The translations under genes were made by a program, and so were the position numbers. Below are positions 45,975-57,073 of a DNA stretch of 64,000 nucleotides, one piece after another. The stretch's first letter is position 1. Each line of letters starts with the position of its first letter. The stretch spans positions 124,001 to 188,000 of the forward strand of contig JAPQWV010000125.1 in the NCBI GenBank assembly GCA_027422505.1. Reading direction: 5' to 3'. Below the pieces are notes generated by a model, which made no database searches, had not been told where the DNA came from, and saw nothing but the letters and a program-made list of their open reading frames with translations. This DNA is from Craterostigma plantagineum. Its lineage: Eukaryota; Streptophyta; Magnoliopsida; Lamiales; Linderniaceae.

Positions 45975-46075
45975 GATTTGACTGCAATATCTATATGCCA
46001 TATATATATATATATATATAAATACATACATCTATATATATATATATATTATATATAATATATATATATATATAT
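45975..46075. repeat. (AT)n microsatellite, insertion target of the next element
   Basis: Long AT/TA dinucleotide tract; the same sequence resumes at 49618, showing the element at 46076-49617 landed inside it. Confidence 0.85.
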
Positions 46076-46842
46076 TGTTGTGGAATTGCTACCGTTGAGA
46101 CCACAATTCAATGGTCTATGAATGTATGCAACTCGATCTTACTGATTTGAGCAATCGCAGCTCAAATCAGCTCGACAATGCAATCGAAAACTCACACACT
46201 CGGACAGATTATTTAGTAGTTCGGCTATGTTTAGCCTACATCCACGGATCAACCGTGGCTCGTTACGTATTACTCACAACACGAAAAGTACAGCTCTCAC
46301 GGCCCTCTACAACTTTCGTGTTCACTTCTCTCTGAGATTCTCACTCTACGCAAATCTACGAGCTCACAAAGATAGCTAGTCGAACTTACAAACACGGTTA
46401 TTTATAAGAGCTGATTCTGTTTTCAAGTGTGATGATTGATCCATCTCGTCCGTTGATTCGATCTGATCCAATGCTCCACAGCTTGCCACGTTTCCTATGC
46501 ATTATCTCGTGACCCAGCTCAAGGTGCGTGACGTTTCTATAAGTGAAACCACGTTTTTAATGCCAGCCATTCGATCTTCAATCCAACAGTCCAGATCTGT
46601 TATCCGCATCAACTCTCAGCTTTTAATCTCAGCCGCTCACAGCTTCCGCGCCATCTAACGATCTGTATTTAATCTCCGTTCTTCAAACTCTGGCCCTTAG
46701 ATCTGGCGCGCATCGATCGGACGGCCACTGTAAGCTGCGACTCAACATCAGTTTAAGCCTGCAGCTCCCTTCAGTTCGAGCAGCTGCTTCCCGGCGACTT
46801 CTCCGGCGACTCCGGCAAGTTTCCGGCTCGCCTTTCCCGACA
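46076..46842 (-). repeat. 3' LTR (left copy) of the gag-protease element
   Basis: About 767 bases, matching 48841-49617 with scattered substitutions and short indels (for example a missing AACGTG near 46216). Confidence 0.8.
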
Positions 46843-47515
46843 AACTCCACCTCGAGATGGCAAACTCGCGAACTCAACTCCTGGAATCTTCATCTCAGCC
46901 CTAATCATGCCAGAAAAAATCGCCCAAACTTCACCAAAAGTCAGCCATACCTTTGTTTTCCGGTTTGAGAATCACACTTCCAAGCTCCGAAACTCCGTCA
47001 AAGCTCCACCTTGATCAATACGCTCTTGCTCGGTTGATCAACCAGCTCCTCTAGGAGCTGCGAGCCTCAAGAGTGAACTTGCCGACCCGAAGTAGGATTG
47101 AAATTTCCCACTTGGAACCGACTCGATACTTTGAGCTCATTTCTTCCGTTCGGCTCGAAGATCCCTCCATCCTAGCCTCTTGAGCCACCTCATGGACTCT
47201 TCCCCAGCTAGAAATCATCTTCTTCTTGCCTTTCCTCGCAGCCAAATCAGAACCTGCACTTAAACCTGAAAAACAAACTTCAGTTTCAGACAAAACTGGT
47301 TTACTGGCCCGACTTCCCATCGATTTTTCATCGTTTTCTTCCTCGATGCTTGAGCTGTTCTCCACCTCAAATCCATCCCTGCCATGTGGGCTTGAGGTAC
47401 CTTCATCCCTGGGCACAAACAACTCCATCCCGGGCTCGGAATCATCCTCGCAAAACCCCACCTCGACCAGCCCTGTTGCATCAGTAGCAGGTTTTAAAAC
47501 TGCTGGTTCGAGCTT
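46843..47515 (-). other. residual internal region of the gag-protease element
   Basis: Downstream of the TAG the same frame stays open for about 150 codons (ELFVPRDEGTSSPHGRDGFE, Ser/Glu-rich), resembling a copia integrase-RT linker but with no catalytic motif. Probably the remnant left after a deletion of int-RT-RH. Confidence 0.45.
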
Positions 47516-48876
47516 CTATTTTGCACGGCTTATTTCAACCTCTTCTTGAGTATCATTTGGTTGCGCTTGCACATCATTCTCACCATCACAGTTCCTAGTT
47601 TTAGAATGTGTGCCTCCCACCACAGAGCACCCATCGAGAACGTATATACCATGCCTCAAACTCCCAGTTAGAACCAGCCTGCCCTGTTTCATTACTTTAG
47701 CTTTTCCAGATGCTAGTTGGGTGTTATAGCCCTTTTTGTCCAAAGCTCCAATGGAAATCAAGTTTCTCTTTACCTCAGGGACATACCTCACATCTCTTAG
47801 AAGTCCCACAGCTCCATTAGCTAGTCTCATTTGGACAGAACCGCAGCCGTACACCTTACAGCTTTTCCCATCTCCTAGTTGCACTGTTTTGCCTTTCAGC
47901 TCTCTGAAATCGTGCAGCCAGGCCTTGTTGAAGGTGATGTGCGTGCTTGAGCCTGAGTCTAGTAGCCACTCTTCACTCTACTTGCCCTCAGAGACATTCA
48001 ACACCTCGGCTTACTCGAAATTCCCATCCTCCAAAACAGGCGAGCTTACTTGAGCTTGCTTTGTGGTTTCTCTTGATATTTTGCGGCAGAACCTTATGAT
48101 GTGGCCAACTTCATCACAGTGGAAGCACCTTCTAGACTCAGCCTTCACCTTCTCCTTGCCCTTCTTCTTCCACCCATGTTTTCTCTGCACAAGCAACAAA
48201 TCAACGGTATTATTAGAAACAGGTTGGGAGAAGCTAGTGAGTTCAGCTGCTTTGAACCGAGGGCAGACATCACGTCTTCCATTGTCAACTTCTCCCTGCC
48301 ATACAATAGGGCATCCTTGAAGTGATCATGGCTTGGAGGCAGCGAGCACAACAACAAACGTGCTTGATCTTCGTCCTTCAAAGCCTCACCAATATTCAAC
48401 AGATCTGAAATCAGTTTCTGGAACTGATCTACTTGCTTTTCAAGAGGCTCTTCTTCTACCATTTTGAACTTATACAAGGCCTGTTTGAGGTATAACCTTC
48501 GAGCTAGGGACTTGGTTTGGTAAAGCACATCGAGCTTCTTCCATAAATCTTCCGCCGAGACCTCCGTTGATACCCTGCGAAGCACATTATCACTCAGACA
48601 AAGGATAAGAGCAGAACAAGCTTTCTCCCTGAGTTTCTTCTTCTGTGCTGGGGTTAATGTGCTCGGCTCCATCTCTGCTTCAGGTTTTAGACCTCCCTCA
48701 AGCCCCTTCTCTACCAGAACTGCCTTCATCTTGAGCTTCCACAGCCCAAAGTCGTTGGAACCATTGAAAATCTCCATCTCAAACCTCGTGGCAGCCATCC
48801 CCCGGGAGATAGCTTCGTTCTCCACGCTCACCGCACCACTTGTTGTGGAATTGCTACCGTTGAGACCGCAATTCAA
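47516..48876 (-). pseudogene. copia gag, zinc knuckle and protease (Tnt1-like), broken
   Basis: Minus-strand Gag: MAATRFEMEIFNGSNDFGLW, AEDLWKKLDVLYQTKSLARR, YLKQALYKFKMVEEEPLEKQ, LLLCSLPPSHDHFKDALLYG. The frame shifts near 48190, then CFHCDEVGHIIRFC (CCHC knuckle), stops near 47990-48015, then EWLLDSGSSTHITFNKAWLH (protease DSGS) and NLISIGALDKKGYNTQL. A TAG at 47516 ends the frame. The N-terminal Met-rich start upstream of MAATRF reads into the LTR. Confidence 0.8.
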
Positions 48877-49617
48877 TGGTCTATGAATGTATGCAACTCG
48901 ATCTTACTGATTTGAGCAACCACAGCTCAAATCAGCTCGACAATGCAATCGAAAACTCACACACTCGGACAGATTATTTAACGTGGTTCGGCTATGTTTA
49001 GCCTACATCCTACATCCACAGATCAACCGTGCCTCGTTACGTATTACTCACAACACGAAAAGTACAGCTCTCACGGCCCTCTACAACTTTCGTGTTCACT
49101 CCTCTCTGAGATTCTCACTCTATGCAAATCTACGAGCTCACAAAGATAGCTAGTCGAACTTACAAACACTGTTATTTATAAGAGCTGAATCTGTTTTCAA
49201 GTGTGATGATTGATCCATCTCGTCCGTTGATTCGATCTGATCCAATGCTCGACAGCTTGCACGTTTCCTATGCATTATCTTGTGACCCAGCTCAAGGTGC
49301 GTGACGTTTCTATAAGTGGAACCACGTTTTTAATGCAGCCATTCGATCTTCAATTCAACGGTCCAGATCTGTTATCCGCATCAACTCTCAGCTTTTAATC
49401 TCAGCCGCTCACAGCTTCCGCGCGCCATCTAACGATCTGTATTTAATCTCCGTTCTTCAAACTCTGGCCCTTAGAGTCTGGCGCGCATCGATCGGACGGC
49501 CACTGTAAGCTGCGACTCAACATCAGTTTAAGCCTGCAGCCCCCAACTTCTCGAGCAGCTGCTTCCCGGCGACTTCTCCGGCGACTCCGGCGAGTTTCCG
49601 GATCGCCTTTCCTGACA
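48841..49617 (-). repeat. 5' LTR (right copy) of the gag-protease element
   Basis: About 777 bases, TG...CA ends in plus orientation; contains an AGCTCAAATCAGCT-like palindromic area near its left end. Confidence 0.8.
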
Positions 49618-49622
49618 TATAT

Positions 49623-50963
49623 ATATATATATATAAAGAGTTGAGGGAGTCCAAACTATGTAATCTTATCTATTCTATTTTATTAAGGCCGAGGGCTTTG
49701 ATTAAACTGTCACTAATTCAATTAATCCGGTCTATCTATTGAACAATTATATCTCGTCTACAAAATAATTATTAATATAAAACTAAAAAAAATAACTACC
49801 TACTACACATTGTTTTAAAAAAAATAAAAATATTAATAAAAACTATAAAAAAAATCACCCACTATATTTTCCTCAAATCTAAAATTGGTATGTGATTTAT
49901 ATTCTCATTTTTACCCCTATAATGAATACTCTTTTATATTAATTTCATATTAAATTATATTTCTCTTCTATATTGTTATAAAAATAGATTATATTTAAAT
50001 TATAATTTCCACTATGTCTTTTAGATAGAAGTAATACAATATATATGTATATGCAAACACATTTGAGTTTGCAGGAATTACTAGTATAAAGAGTTGAAGG
50101 GGTCTAAGATGTCGATTAGTCTGTCAAGTGTTTTTACAATTTAGTTTGTTACAGTTTTTCCTTACTTTAAAAGTTTACTTGTAAATTAGTTAATTAATAA
50201 TATAAAATATTTAAAATATAAAAGTATATTTGCACATATATTGAATGTGATAAACATTCCGACATATATAGATAAGATAGATAGAACAACCAACTGATTT
50301 TGATATTAAAGGTACGAAAAAGATAGTATTATCATTCAACTTATAAAGTTACTATATACTTATAACATCCTATAGTATTTGCTTTTGAATTATATTTTGG
50401 TATGTTAGAACTACAATATTATCCTTCAATATCTTTAATCACGCAACAGTCAATGAGTTCATGTAAATTTGATTTAAAATGATCCGACCACCTACCCTCA
50501 AACTTTGGACACTTGGAATTTTATACATCCACTTTATAATTTAACCATGTCCAATCTGACATTCATATTTAGTTTATTGAATTTTAATTGAAACCATTAC
50601 TATCCGATTCAAAATGGGCTTTAAATGGGTTGGACTTGAACCATTAATAGAACTCACAGATCCATCGTCTTTTGGGCCTGAGTGAGGCCCATTCTTACAT
50701 TAGTCGAAATCGATGGTGTTCAAATATTGCTCAACATAATACTCGTGGAAGAATGTGGAACACAAAACTAAATAAATTGAAATAATAAATTCGACCATGG
50801 ACCATGCTTATCCTGTTGTCGTTTTCGTTGTAAGAATTATTCACATGGTTGCTATTTATTACTTCAAGACTTAAAAGCCTTACAATAAATATAAATATAC
50901 TAAATTAAAATATTATTTTCTCACTATTTTTTTTGTTGTGGATAAAAACGTCTCCGTCCGGGC
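49623..50963. other. AT-rich spacer
   Basis: No gene. The words ATAAAGAGTTGA.GG recur near 49634 and 50085. Nothing else structured. Confidence 0.4.
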
Positions 50964-51366
50964 CAATGTTGCAAAACTCGCTAGGCGCTAGTCGGGCGCC
51001 CGGCAGGGGCCTAGCGCCTAGGCGGCCTAGGCGGGGAGTAGGCGGTTTCTAGGCGGAAATTAGGCGGTATACATATTTTTTATTTTTTATTTTATATGCT
51101 AATTACCAAAAGTAATATATATTTGATTTATTCATCTACAAAATAATATCCTTAATAATATTTTTGGTATAAAAAAATTTCAGAAAAAAATAAAAATAGA
51201 AAAAAAACATAACACGGCCGCCTAGGCCGACTAACCGGCCGCCCAGCCCGAGTAGTCGGCCGCGCAGCCCGAGTAGTCGGTTCTGACGCCTAGACTGGCC
51301 GACTAGGTGGTACTCGCCTCAGTCACGCCCGCCGAGCGCCTAGGCGGCGCGAGTTTTGCAACAATG
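50964..51366. mobile_element. hAT MITE with TTGCAAAACTCG ends and CTAGGCGG repeats
   Basis: Left end CAATGTTGCAAAACTCG and right end, reverse complement, CATTGTTGCAAAACTCG; perfect 8-base duplication GTCCGGGC at 50956-50963 and 51367-51374. GC-rich subterminal CTAGGCGGCC repeats surround an AT-rich centre. Non-coding, 403 bases. Confidence 0.9.
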
Positions 51367-51374
51367 GTCCGGGC

Positions 51375-51868
51375 ACAAGCTTGGCGATTTTTAATTATTT
51401 AAAATAAAATGACGACGTGATGGAATCAGCATTGACGTAATCATTCCATGAATTATTGTGAAATGATTGGCTGTGTAAAATAAAGTGGCGTCTAGGAAAA
51501 AAGCCAAGCCAACCAACGTGCTTATTTAATGAGAAGGGAATCTTTTCATTTGAAAAATATCATGCAAAAGCACGTAATAACATCGTCTAATACTTCCAAT
51601 ATCATTATTACAAAAACAAAACTCAGTAATCAAATCATTAATCTTAGCCATGTCCCACTAATGACGTAATGGAAACGCAATCAAGTCGTCTCTACACACA
51701 ACACAACACTAACACAAAGTACAGCCCAGTCAAATTTGTAACGTAATAAATATTCAATTTAGATTAAACTAAAGAATTGCACAATAATCATTAGCTTAGG
51801 CATTTCATCAAGAAGTTTCTGCCAAATACATCATCTTCAAACGTCTTCTCAACTAAGCCATCTTTTTC
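51375..51868. other. UGT upstream region
   Basis: No gene. Presumed distal promoter of the UGT72 gene. Confidence 0.4.
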
Positions 51869-51876
51869 TATAAAAA
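51869..51876 (+). promoter_or_regulatory. TATA box of the UGT72 gene
   Basis: TATAAAAA, 92 bases before the ATG at 51968, in a C-rich then A-rich leader context; a good position for a plant TATA element. Confidence 0.6.
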
Positions 51877-51967
51877 CCACCGCCTTTATAATCAAACTCC
51901 ATACATTTACCCTCAAAAGGACCAAAAAAATAAAAAAGAAATAAAAGAAAATATAACCACAAAAAAA

Positions 51968-53401
51968 ATGTCACACATCACCATACTTCCGACGGCGGGC
52001 ATGGGCCACCTCATACCTTTGGTAGCATTCTCGAAGAAGCTCCACCACCGCCGCCGCACAACCACCACCATCCTCATCCCCAACGACGGCGCAGTCTCCA
52101 AAGCGCAGCGCGCGTTCCTCGACGCGCTGCCGCCGTACATCTCCTACGTATTCCTCCCGCCGGTGGACCTCTCCGACCTCTCGCCGGAGTCCAGGATAGA
52201 GACGCGCATGTCCCTCACGATAAACCGATCTCTTCCCCACATCCACGCCGCCGTCGAAGACATCCTAACTAACCAGTCCAAGAAAATAGACGCCTTCGTC
52301 GTCGACCTCTTCGGCACCGACGGCTTCGACGTCGCCTTCAGGCACAGCATTCCGGCGTACATCTTCTTCCCTTCGTCGGGGTATTGCCTGTCCCTCTTCC
52401 TCCGCCTACCCAAGCTCGACGAGGAAGTCTCCGGCGAGTACAGAGATGTCCCGGAAAAGATTCAACTGCCGGGCTGCGTCCCGATCCACGGGTCGGATCT
52501 TCTCGACCCGGTTCAGGACCGTAAAGACGAAGCTTACAAATGGGTCCTACACCACACGAAAAGGTATCCCTTAGCTAAGGGAGTTTTCTTGAACAGCTTT
52601 AAGGAGCTAGATAGAGGCGTAGTAGAGCATTTCGAAAACAATTCTGACAAAGAAAAAGGGTCTGAAGAAAACCCTAAGATTTACCCAGTTGGTCCTTTGG
52701 TCCGAGAAGACGACGACGAAGACAGCGTCGCCGACGAAAAAAACCCTTGTCTGAAGTGGTTAGATGAACAGCCCAACAGTTCCGTACTGTACGTTTCTTT
52801 CGGCAGCGGTGGGACATTAACGCACGAGCAAATCGTAGAGCTGGCTTTGGGGTTAGAGAAGAGCGAGCAGAGGTTTCTTTGGGTCCTACGATGTCCGAAC
52901 GAGAAGGCTGCAAACGCCAACTACTTCGACATTAAGGATTCTGAGGACCCATTGGCTTACTTACCTAAAGAATTCTTGCGAAGGACTGAGGATCGAGGGC
53001 TGGTCGTCCCCCTATGGGCGCCGCAGGACAAGGTGTTGGCTCACGGGTCGACCGGCGGTTTCCTTACGCACTGCGGATGGAATTCCGCCCTCGAAAGCGT
53101 CGTCAGTGGCGTGCCTATGATCGCTTGGCCTCTCTACGCAGAGCAGAGGATGAACGCCGTGATGCTCTGCGAGGATGCTGAGGTTGCTTTGAGGTTCGAA
53201 AATGGTGGTCGGAAAGGTTCTAACATAGTCATAGGAAGGGATGAGATTGATAGAGTTGTGAGGAGATTGATGGAAGGGGAAGAAGGGAAGGAGATAAGGA
53301 ATAGGGTTTTGGGTTTGAAGGAGGCTGCTTTTAGGGTTCTCGGCGAAGATGGTGAGTCTTCTAAGGCGTTGGATGGGCTCGTTGGTGATTGGAGGAGATG
53401 A
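51968..53401 (+). CDS. UDP-glycosyltransferase, UGT72 (UGT72B, arbutin-synthase-like) group
   Basis: Intronless, 477 residues, the normal size for family-1 plant UGTs; transfers glucose from UDP-glucose to small phenolics (hydroquinone, chlorophenols, monolignols in characterised UGT72B enzymes) in the cytosol. Catalytic His14 in PTAGMGHLIPL and its Asp partner in VVDLFGTDGFDVAF. The PSPG donor box spans residues about 350-393: WAPQDKVLAHGSTGG, FLTHCGWNSALESV, then PLYAEQ, ending in Gln as in glucosyltransferases. SVLYVSFGSGGTL and FFPSSGYCLSLFLRLPKLDE are UGT72 hallmarks. The ATG at 51968 follows an A-rich leader. Intact; the acceptor cannot be read from the sequence. Confidence 0.9.
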   Translation: MSHITILPTAGMGHLIPLVAFSKKLHHRRRTTTTILIPNDGAVSKAQRAFLDALPPYISYVFLPPVDLSDLSPESRIETRMSLTINRSLPHIHAAVEDILTNQSKKIDAFVVDLFGTDGFDVAFRHSIPAYIFFPSSGYCLSLFLRLPKLDEEVSGEYRDVPEKIQLPGCVPIHGSDLLDPVQDRKDEAYKWVLHHTKRYPLAKGVFLNSFKELDRGVVEHFENNSDKEKGSEENPKIYPVGPLVREDDDEDSVADEKNPCLKWLDEQPNSSVLYVSFGSGGTLTHEQIVELALGLEKSEQRFLWVLRCPNEKAANANYFDIKDSEDPLAYLPKEFLRRTEDRGLVVPLWAPQDKVLAHGSTGGFLTHCGWNSALESVVSGVPMIAWPLYAEQRMNAVMLCEDAEVALRFENGGRKGSNIVIGRDEIDRVVRRLMEGEEGKEIRNRVLGLKEAAFRVLGEDGESSKALDGLVGDWRR

Positions 53402-53645
53402 AGAAGAAAGTCTTTTGCTTGCTTGATAATTGTCGTCTTTTTTTCTTTTGTGTTTTGAGTTCTTTACATTTTCGTACCGTGTTAGAAGGGCTGTTCGTTC
53501 ATATGTTGGTTGATTGATTTTTCAGTTAATAATTGTCAGGGACTAATAATCCACCTAGTTTATGTGTCACACTCAACATACCGAGCCAAGTCATGATATA
53601 ATTTAAGAGTTCAAGTGGAAATTAAACTCATGGCTGGCTTCTAAC
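53402..53645. other. UGT72 3' UTR and spacer
   Basis: No gene. Confidence 0.5.
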
Positions 53646-54061
53646 TAGGGCAAATTAATTGAATTTTTGTTCTGATTCGCGATTCGAAACTCTAAGATTC
53701 GAATTCGAATATTTCAAATACAAACACGAAAAAAACTTTTTACTCGAATAATATCCAAATACGATTTGATTCGAATATTTACCGAATAGTTCGATTTGAA
53801 TAATTTAGTATAATATATACTACAATTCAATATATATTCAATATAATATATGATAATTTATTTATAATATAGTATAATTCAATAGATGCTTAAATATAAT
53901 TTATTTATAACTCAATAGAAAATAAAAGATTACTTTGAATACAAATTCGATTCGAATTCGAATAAGGACCGACTTTATGATTCGTATTCGTATTCGATTG
54001 TCATCCGAATGTGAATAGAATATTGTGATATTCGACTCTATTCGATTCGTTTGCAACTCTA
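53646..54061. mobile_element. hAT MITE with ATTCGAAT repeats
   Basis: Ends TAGGGCAAATTAATTG (left) and TAGAGTTGCAAACGAATCG (right, reverse complement); flanks CTTCTAAC (53638-53645) and CTTATAAC (54062-54069), 8 bases, one mismatch. Dense GATTCGAATTCGAAT words near both ends. Non-coding, 416 bases. Confidence 0.75.
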
Positions 54062-54069
54062 CTTATAAC

Positions 54070-54399
54070 ATACTGATAATGGTTGACTAGTTGCGATTGT
54101 ATGATATTTTACACCTCATTAATGCGTGTTTTCGGTCGAACTTTGCTCGGATATAAGTATATTTTTATATTTCATTGACATGATATCAGAGTAAAATAAA
54201 CCAAAACTGAGATGATCCGAGCGTGGAAAGAATTCAAAGAAAATTAAGAACACTACGTTGCAACCTCGTCGCTCCCATGATCAACCATAAGTGGGCTTTG
54301 AGAGTGGTTACTTAGATCAAATGTTAAAAACTCAATTACGTGATGACTTAGGCTCAATTTGGTTAAGAGAGTCTAATACAGTTTTAATATTGATAAATC
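54070..54399. other. spacer before copia element 2
   Basis: No gene; includes a TGATATCAGAGTAAAA word like a primer site near 54181, but no LTR is attached. Confidence 0.35.
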
Positions 54400-54778
54400 A
54401 TTGAAGAAACAAGAAGGAAAAGAGCACAAAGTCGACCATGCATCTCGACAATCACACTCAGGTTCAGGGATTGAGAAAAGATGCTTAAAGGCGCTATTTA
54501 AAGCCAAAAAAGCAGAAACGATTTATCAACTTATAGAGACGCATATGGTGGCGACGACTTCATCAGTCCAAAATGAGCTTTTCAAAATTGGCGGGTTTTT
54601 ATATAAAACAGTGTCGAAGTGTTCACAAATGTAATTTAATTCATTTTTCTGCTGTATCTGTAGAACATACAAGCTAAATCAATAAGAATGGCTTCTTGCC
54701 CGTGGATGTAGGATCTTCAAGATCTGAACCACGTAAATCTGCGCATCGTTTCGTTCATTTCATTTTTCGATTCTGTTA
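54400..54778 (+). repeat. 5' LTR of copia element 2
   Basis: 379 bases; boundary set by the shared start ATTGAAGAAAC and end TTCTGTTA. Confidence 0.85.
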
Positions 54779-54855
54779 TGGTATCGGAGCGCTTGGATTT
54801 CTAGCTGCGCTAATCTTGATTTTGCCTCGGAGTCTGTCAATCAATTGCGGCTGAA

Positions 54856-56131
54856 ATGGCAGAGAATGTTCAGCCGAATTCTGCAGCAACCACAAATTCA
54901 TCAAATTCTTCAGCTGCTCTTGCCAACGATCCTTATTTCTTGGGGAATAATGACAATTCCAGTCAGATTCTTGTTCACGAGCCCCTCAATGGCGATAATT
55001 ATGCCACTTGGAATCGTGCAATGATGATTGCGCTGATAGGAAGAAACAAAGAAGGCTTTGTGACTGGAGAGCTTCAGCCGCCTGTGATAGATCCAAACAA
55101 TGAAGCTGCCACAAAGAATCAAGTTGCGAATTGGAAAAGAAACAATAATGTGATCATATCTTGGTTGATCAATTCGGTCTCGAAAGAAATTTCAGCTAGC
55201 ATCCTCTACACTGCAACGGCTAGGGAAATTTGGCTGGATCTTCAAGAGAGGTTTGGGCAAACAAATCGACCGAGGATCTTTCAGCTTAAAAAGGATCTGA
55301 TGAACCTCACGCAGGGGACAAGCAGTGTGTACTTCACTAGACTCAAAACCCTGTGGGATGAATTGGCAAGTTTCAGACCTAGCTGTGTGTGTGTTTGTGG
55401 TGGTGTCGGGCAGCTCAAGACCTACTATGGAGAGGAATATGTGCTGGCTTTCTTGATGGGGCTGAATGATAGCTTTTCCCAAACCCGTGGTCAATTTTGC
55501 TTATGGAGCCCTTGCCAAATATAAACAAGACATTTGCTTTGTTGGTACAAGAAGAAAGACAGAGAGCTATGCATTCGGGGCAGATTCAAACTCCTGTTGT
55601 CAAGCTCAGAACATGGCCATGATGGCCTCTCGGAATTCCCAGCAGTAAGGAAGGAAGGGAAACTACAATCAAAGAAGAGATGTGACTAAACCAGTGTGTG
55701 CTCACTGCCATAAGAAAGGCCACACCATTGACACTTGTTATCAAATTCACGGTTATCCTCCGGGATTCAAACAGGGTCAAGGGTTCAAGAACACTAGAGT
55801 CAATCAAACCTTGGTGGATGTGGTCAAGAAGGGTGGGGAACATGACTCCCAAATGGCAGCAGACACAACAGATGCAATGGTGCACCTGCAGGTCACCCCA
55901 TTTCAGCTTCAAAGTCTTCAGGCATTGCTTAACCAATCAGTGAGACTTCCCCCTCAAGATGCTGGGGACTCAGCAGCCCAGACTGGTAAAGGTTCAGGTA
56001 TCACCTTATCCTTTAATATGCCCAGAATATCAAGTAGCAAAACATGGATAGTTGATTCTGGTGCGAGTAGGCATGTGTGTGGAAGCAGGGCCCTACTTCA
56101 TAATCTACATAAATACATGAATCTAATGTGA
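54856..56131 (+). pseudogene. copia element 2: gag, zinc knuckle, protease
   Basis: ATG 54856: MAENVQPNSAATTNSSNSSA; Gag core LNGDNYATWNRAMMIALIGR and IWLDLQERFGQTNRPRIFQL, FLMGLNDSF. A shift near 55480-55500 and a stop near 55648 precede CAHCHKKGHTIDTC (CCHC knuckle) and WIVDSGASRHVCGS (protease). The frame ends at 56131. Confidence 0.85.
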
Positions 56132-56203
56132 TATTACCAGATAGCTCAGTAGTAAAAGTCAGGGAGGCAGGGTCAGTGGTTATAAACAGATTCATCACCT
56201 TGA

Positions 56204-57073
56204 ATGATGTGTTGCTTGTACCAGAGTTTCATTTTGGCCAGAACTCTAAATTGCAGGTTCTTCTTTGAGTCTAATACTTTTATGATACAGGATCATTTTC
56301 ACCACATGATTGGCAAGGGTGATCAAAGAGCAGGACTCTATATACTCGAAGCAGATTCCTTTCCTAAAGTTTCTGTCAGAAATAATGATACTTGTCTTAA
56401 CAATGTTTCTGTGAGTCTGTGGCATTCTAGATTGGGCCATCCGTCTTTTAAGGTTTTTAGATGTACTTAAGGGCACTCTTAAACATAACCTTGATGATAG
56501 ACACAGTTTCTGTAAGATCTGCCCTCTTGCTAAACAAAGAAGGTTGCCCTTTCCTAACAATAATGAGATTGCATGTTCAGCCTTTGATCTGATACACTGT
56601 GATGTGTGGGGACCTTTTAGTGTTCCATCCCATCTTGGACATCAGTATTTTGTCACTATAGTAGATGATCACACGAGGTTCACATGGTTGTTCATGATAA
56701 AGAATAAATCAGAAGTGAAATCAGTGTTGTCCTATTTTATAGCCTTGACTGAAAATCTGTTCAAGTCTCGAGTTAAAGCTATTAGATCTGACAATGCAAA
56801 AGAAATTGAGCTCACAGAATTGTTTAGAAGTAAAGGAATTATTCATCACTTATCATGCGTTCAAACACCACAACAAAATTCAGTGGTGGAAAGAAAACAT
56901 CAACATCTGCTTAATGTTGCTAGATCTCTGCTGTTCTAAAATACCAATCCAGTATTGGTCCGAGTGTGTACTAACTGCCACCTATTTGATAAATAGGACA
57001 CCAACAGTTTTGTTAGCAAATAGAAGTCCATAGGAATTGCTGTTTGGCAAACCAGTAGACTATAGTTTGCTTC
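56204..57073 (+). pseudogene. copia element 2: pre-integrase and integrase
   Basis: LYILEADSF and LWHSRLGHPSF (GAG_pre-integrase), a shift, then FDLIHCDVWGPFSVPSHLGH, VTIVDDHTRFTWLFMIKNKS, IRSDNAKEIELTELF and TPQQNSVVERKHQHLLNVAR. The DDE catalytic set is visible; the usual DNG is DNA here. A stop at about 56939 and shifts near 57033 break it. Confidence 0.8.

Larger units (their letters stand above)
46076..49617 (-). mobile_element. non-autonomous Ty1/copia derivative (gag-protease only)
   Basis: Direct repeats 46076-46842 and 48841-49617 start TGTTGTGG and end GACA; TATAT lies on both sides (46071-46075, 49618-49622). The coding strand is minus, so the right repeat is the 5' LTR. Only Gag, a CCHC knuckle and protease-type sequence lie between; integrase, reverse transcriptase and RNase H are missing. 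No clear initiator-tRNA primer site follows the 5' LTR: the gag frame is open straight across the LTR border. Confidence 0.8.
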
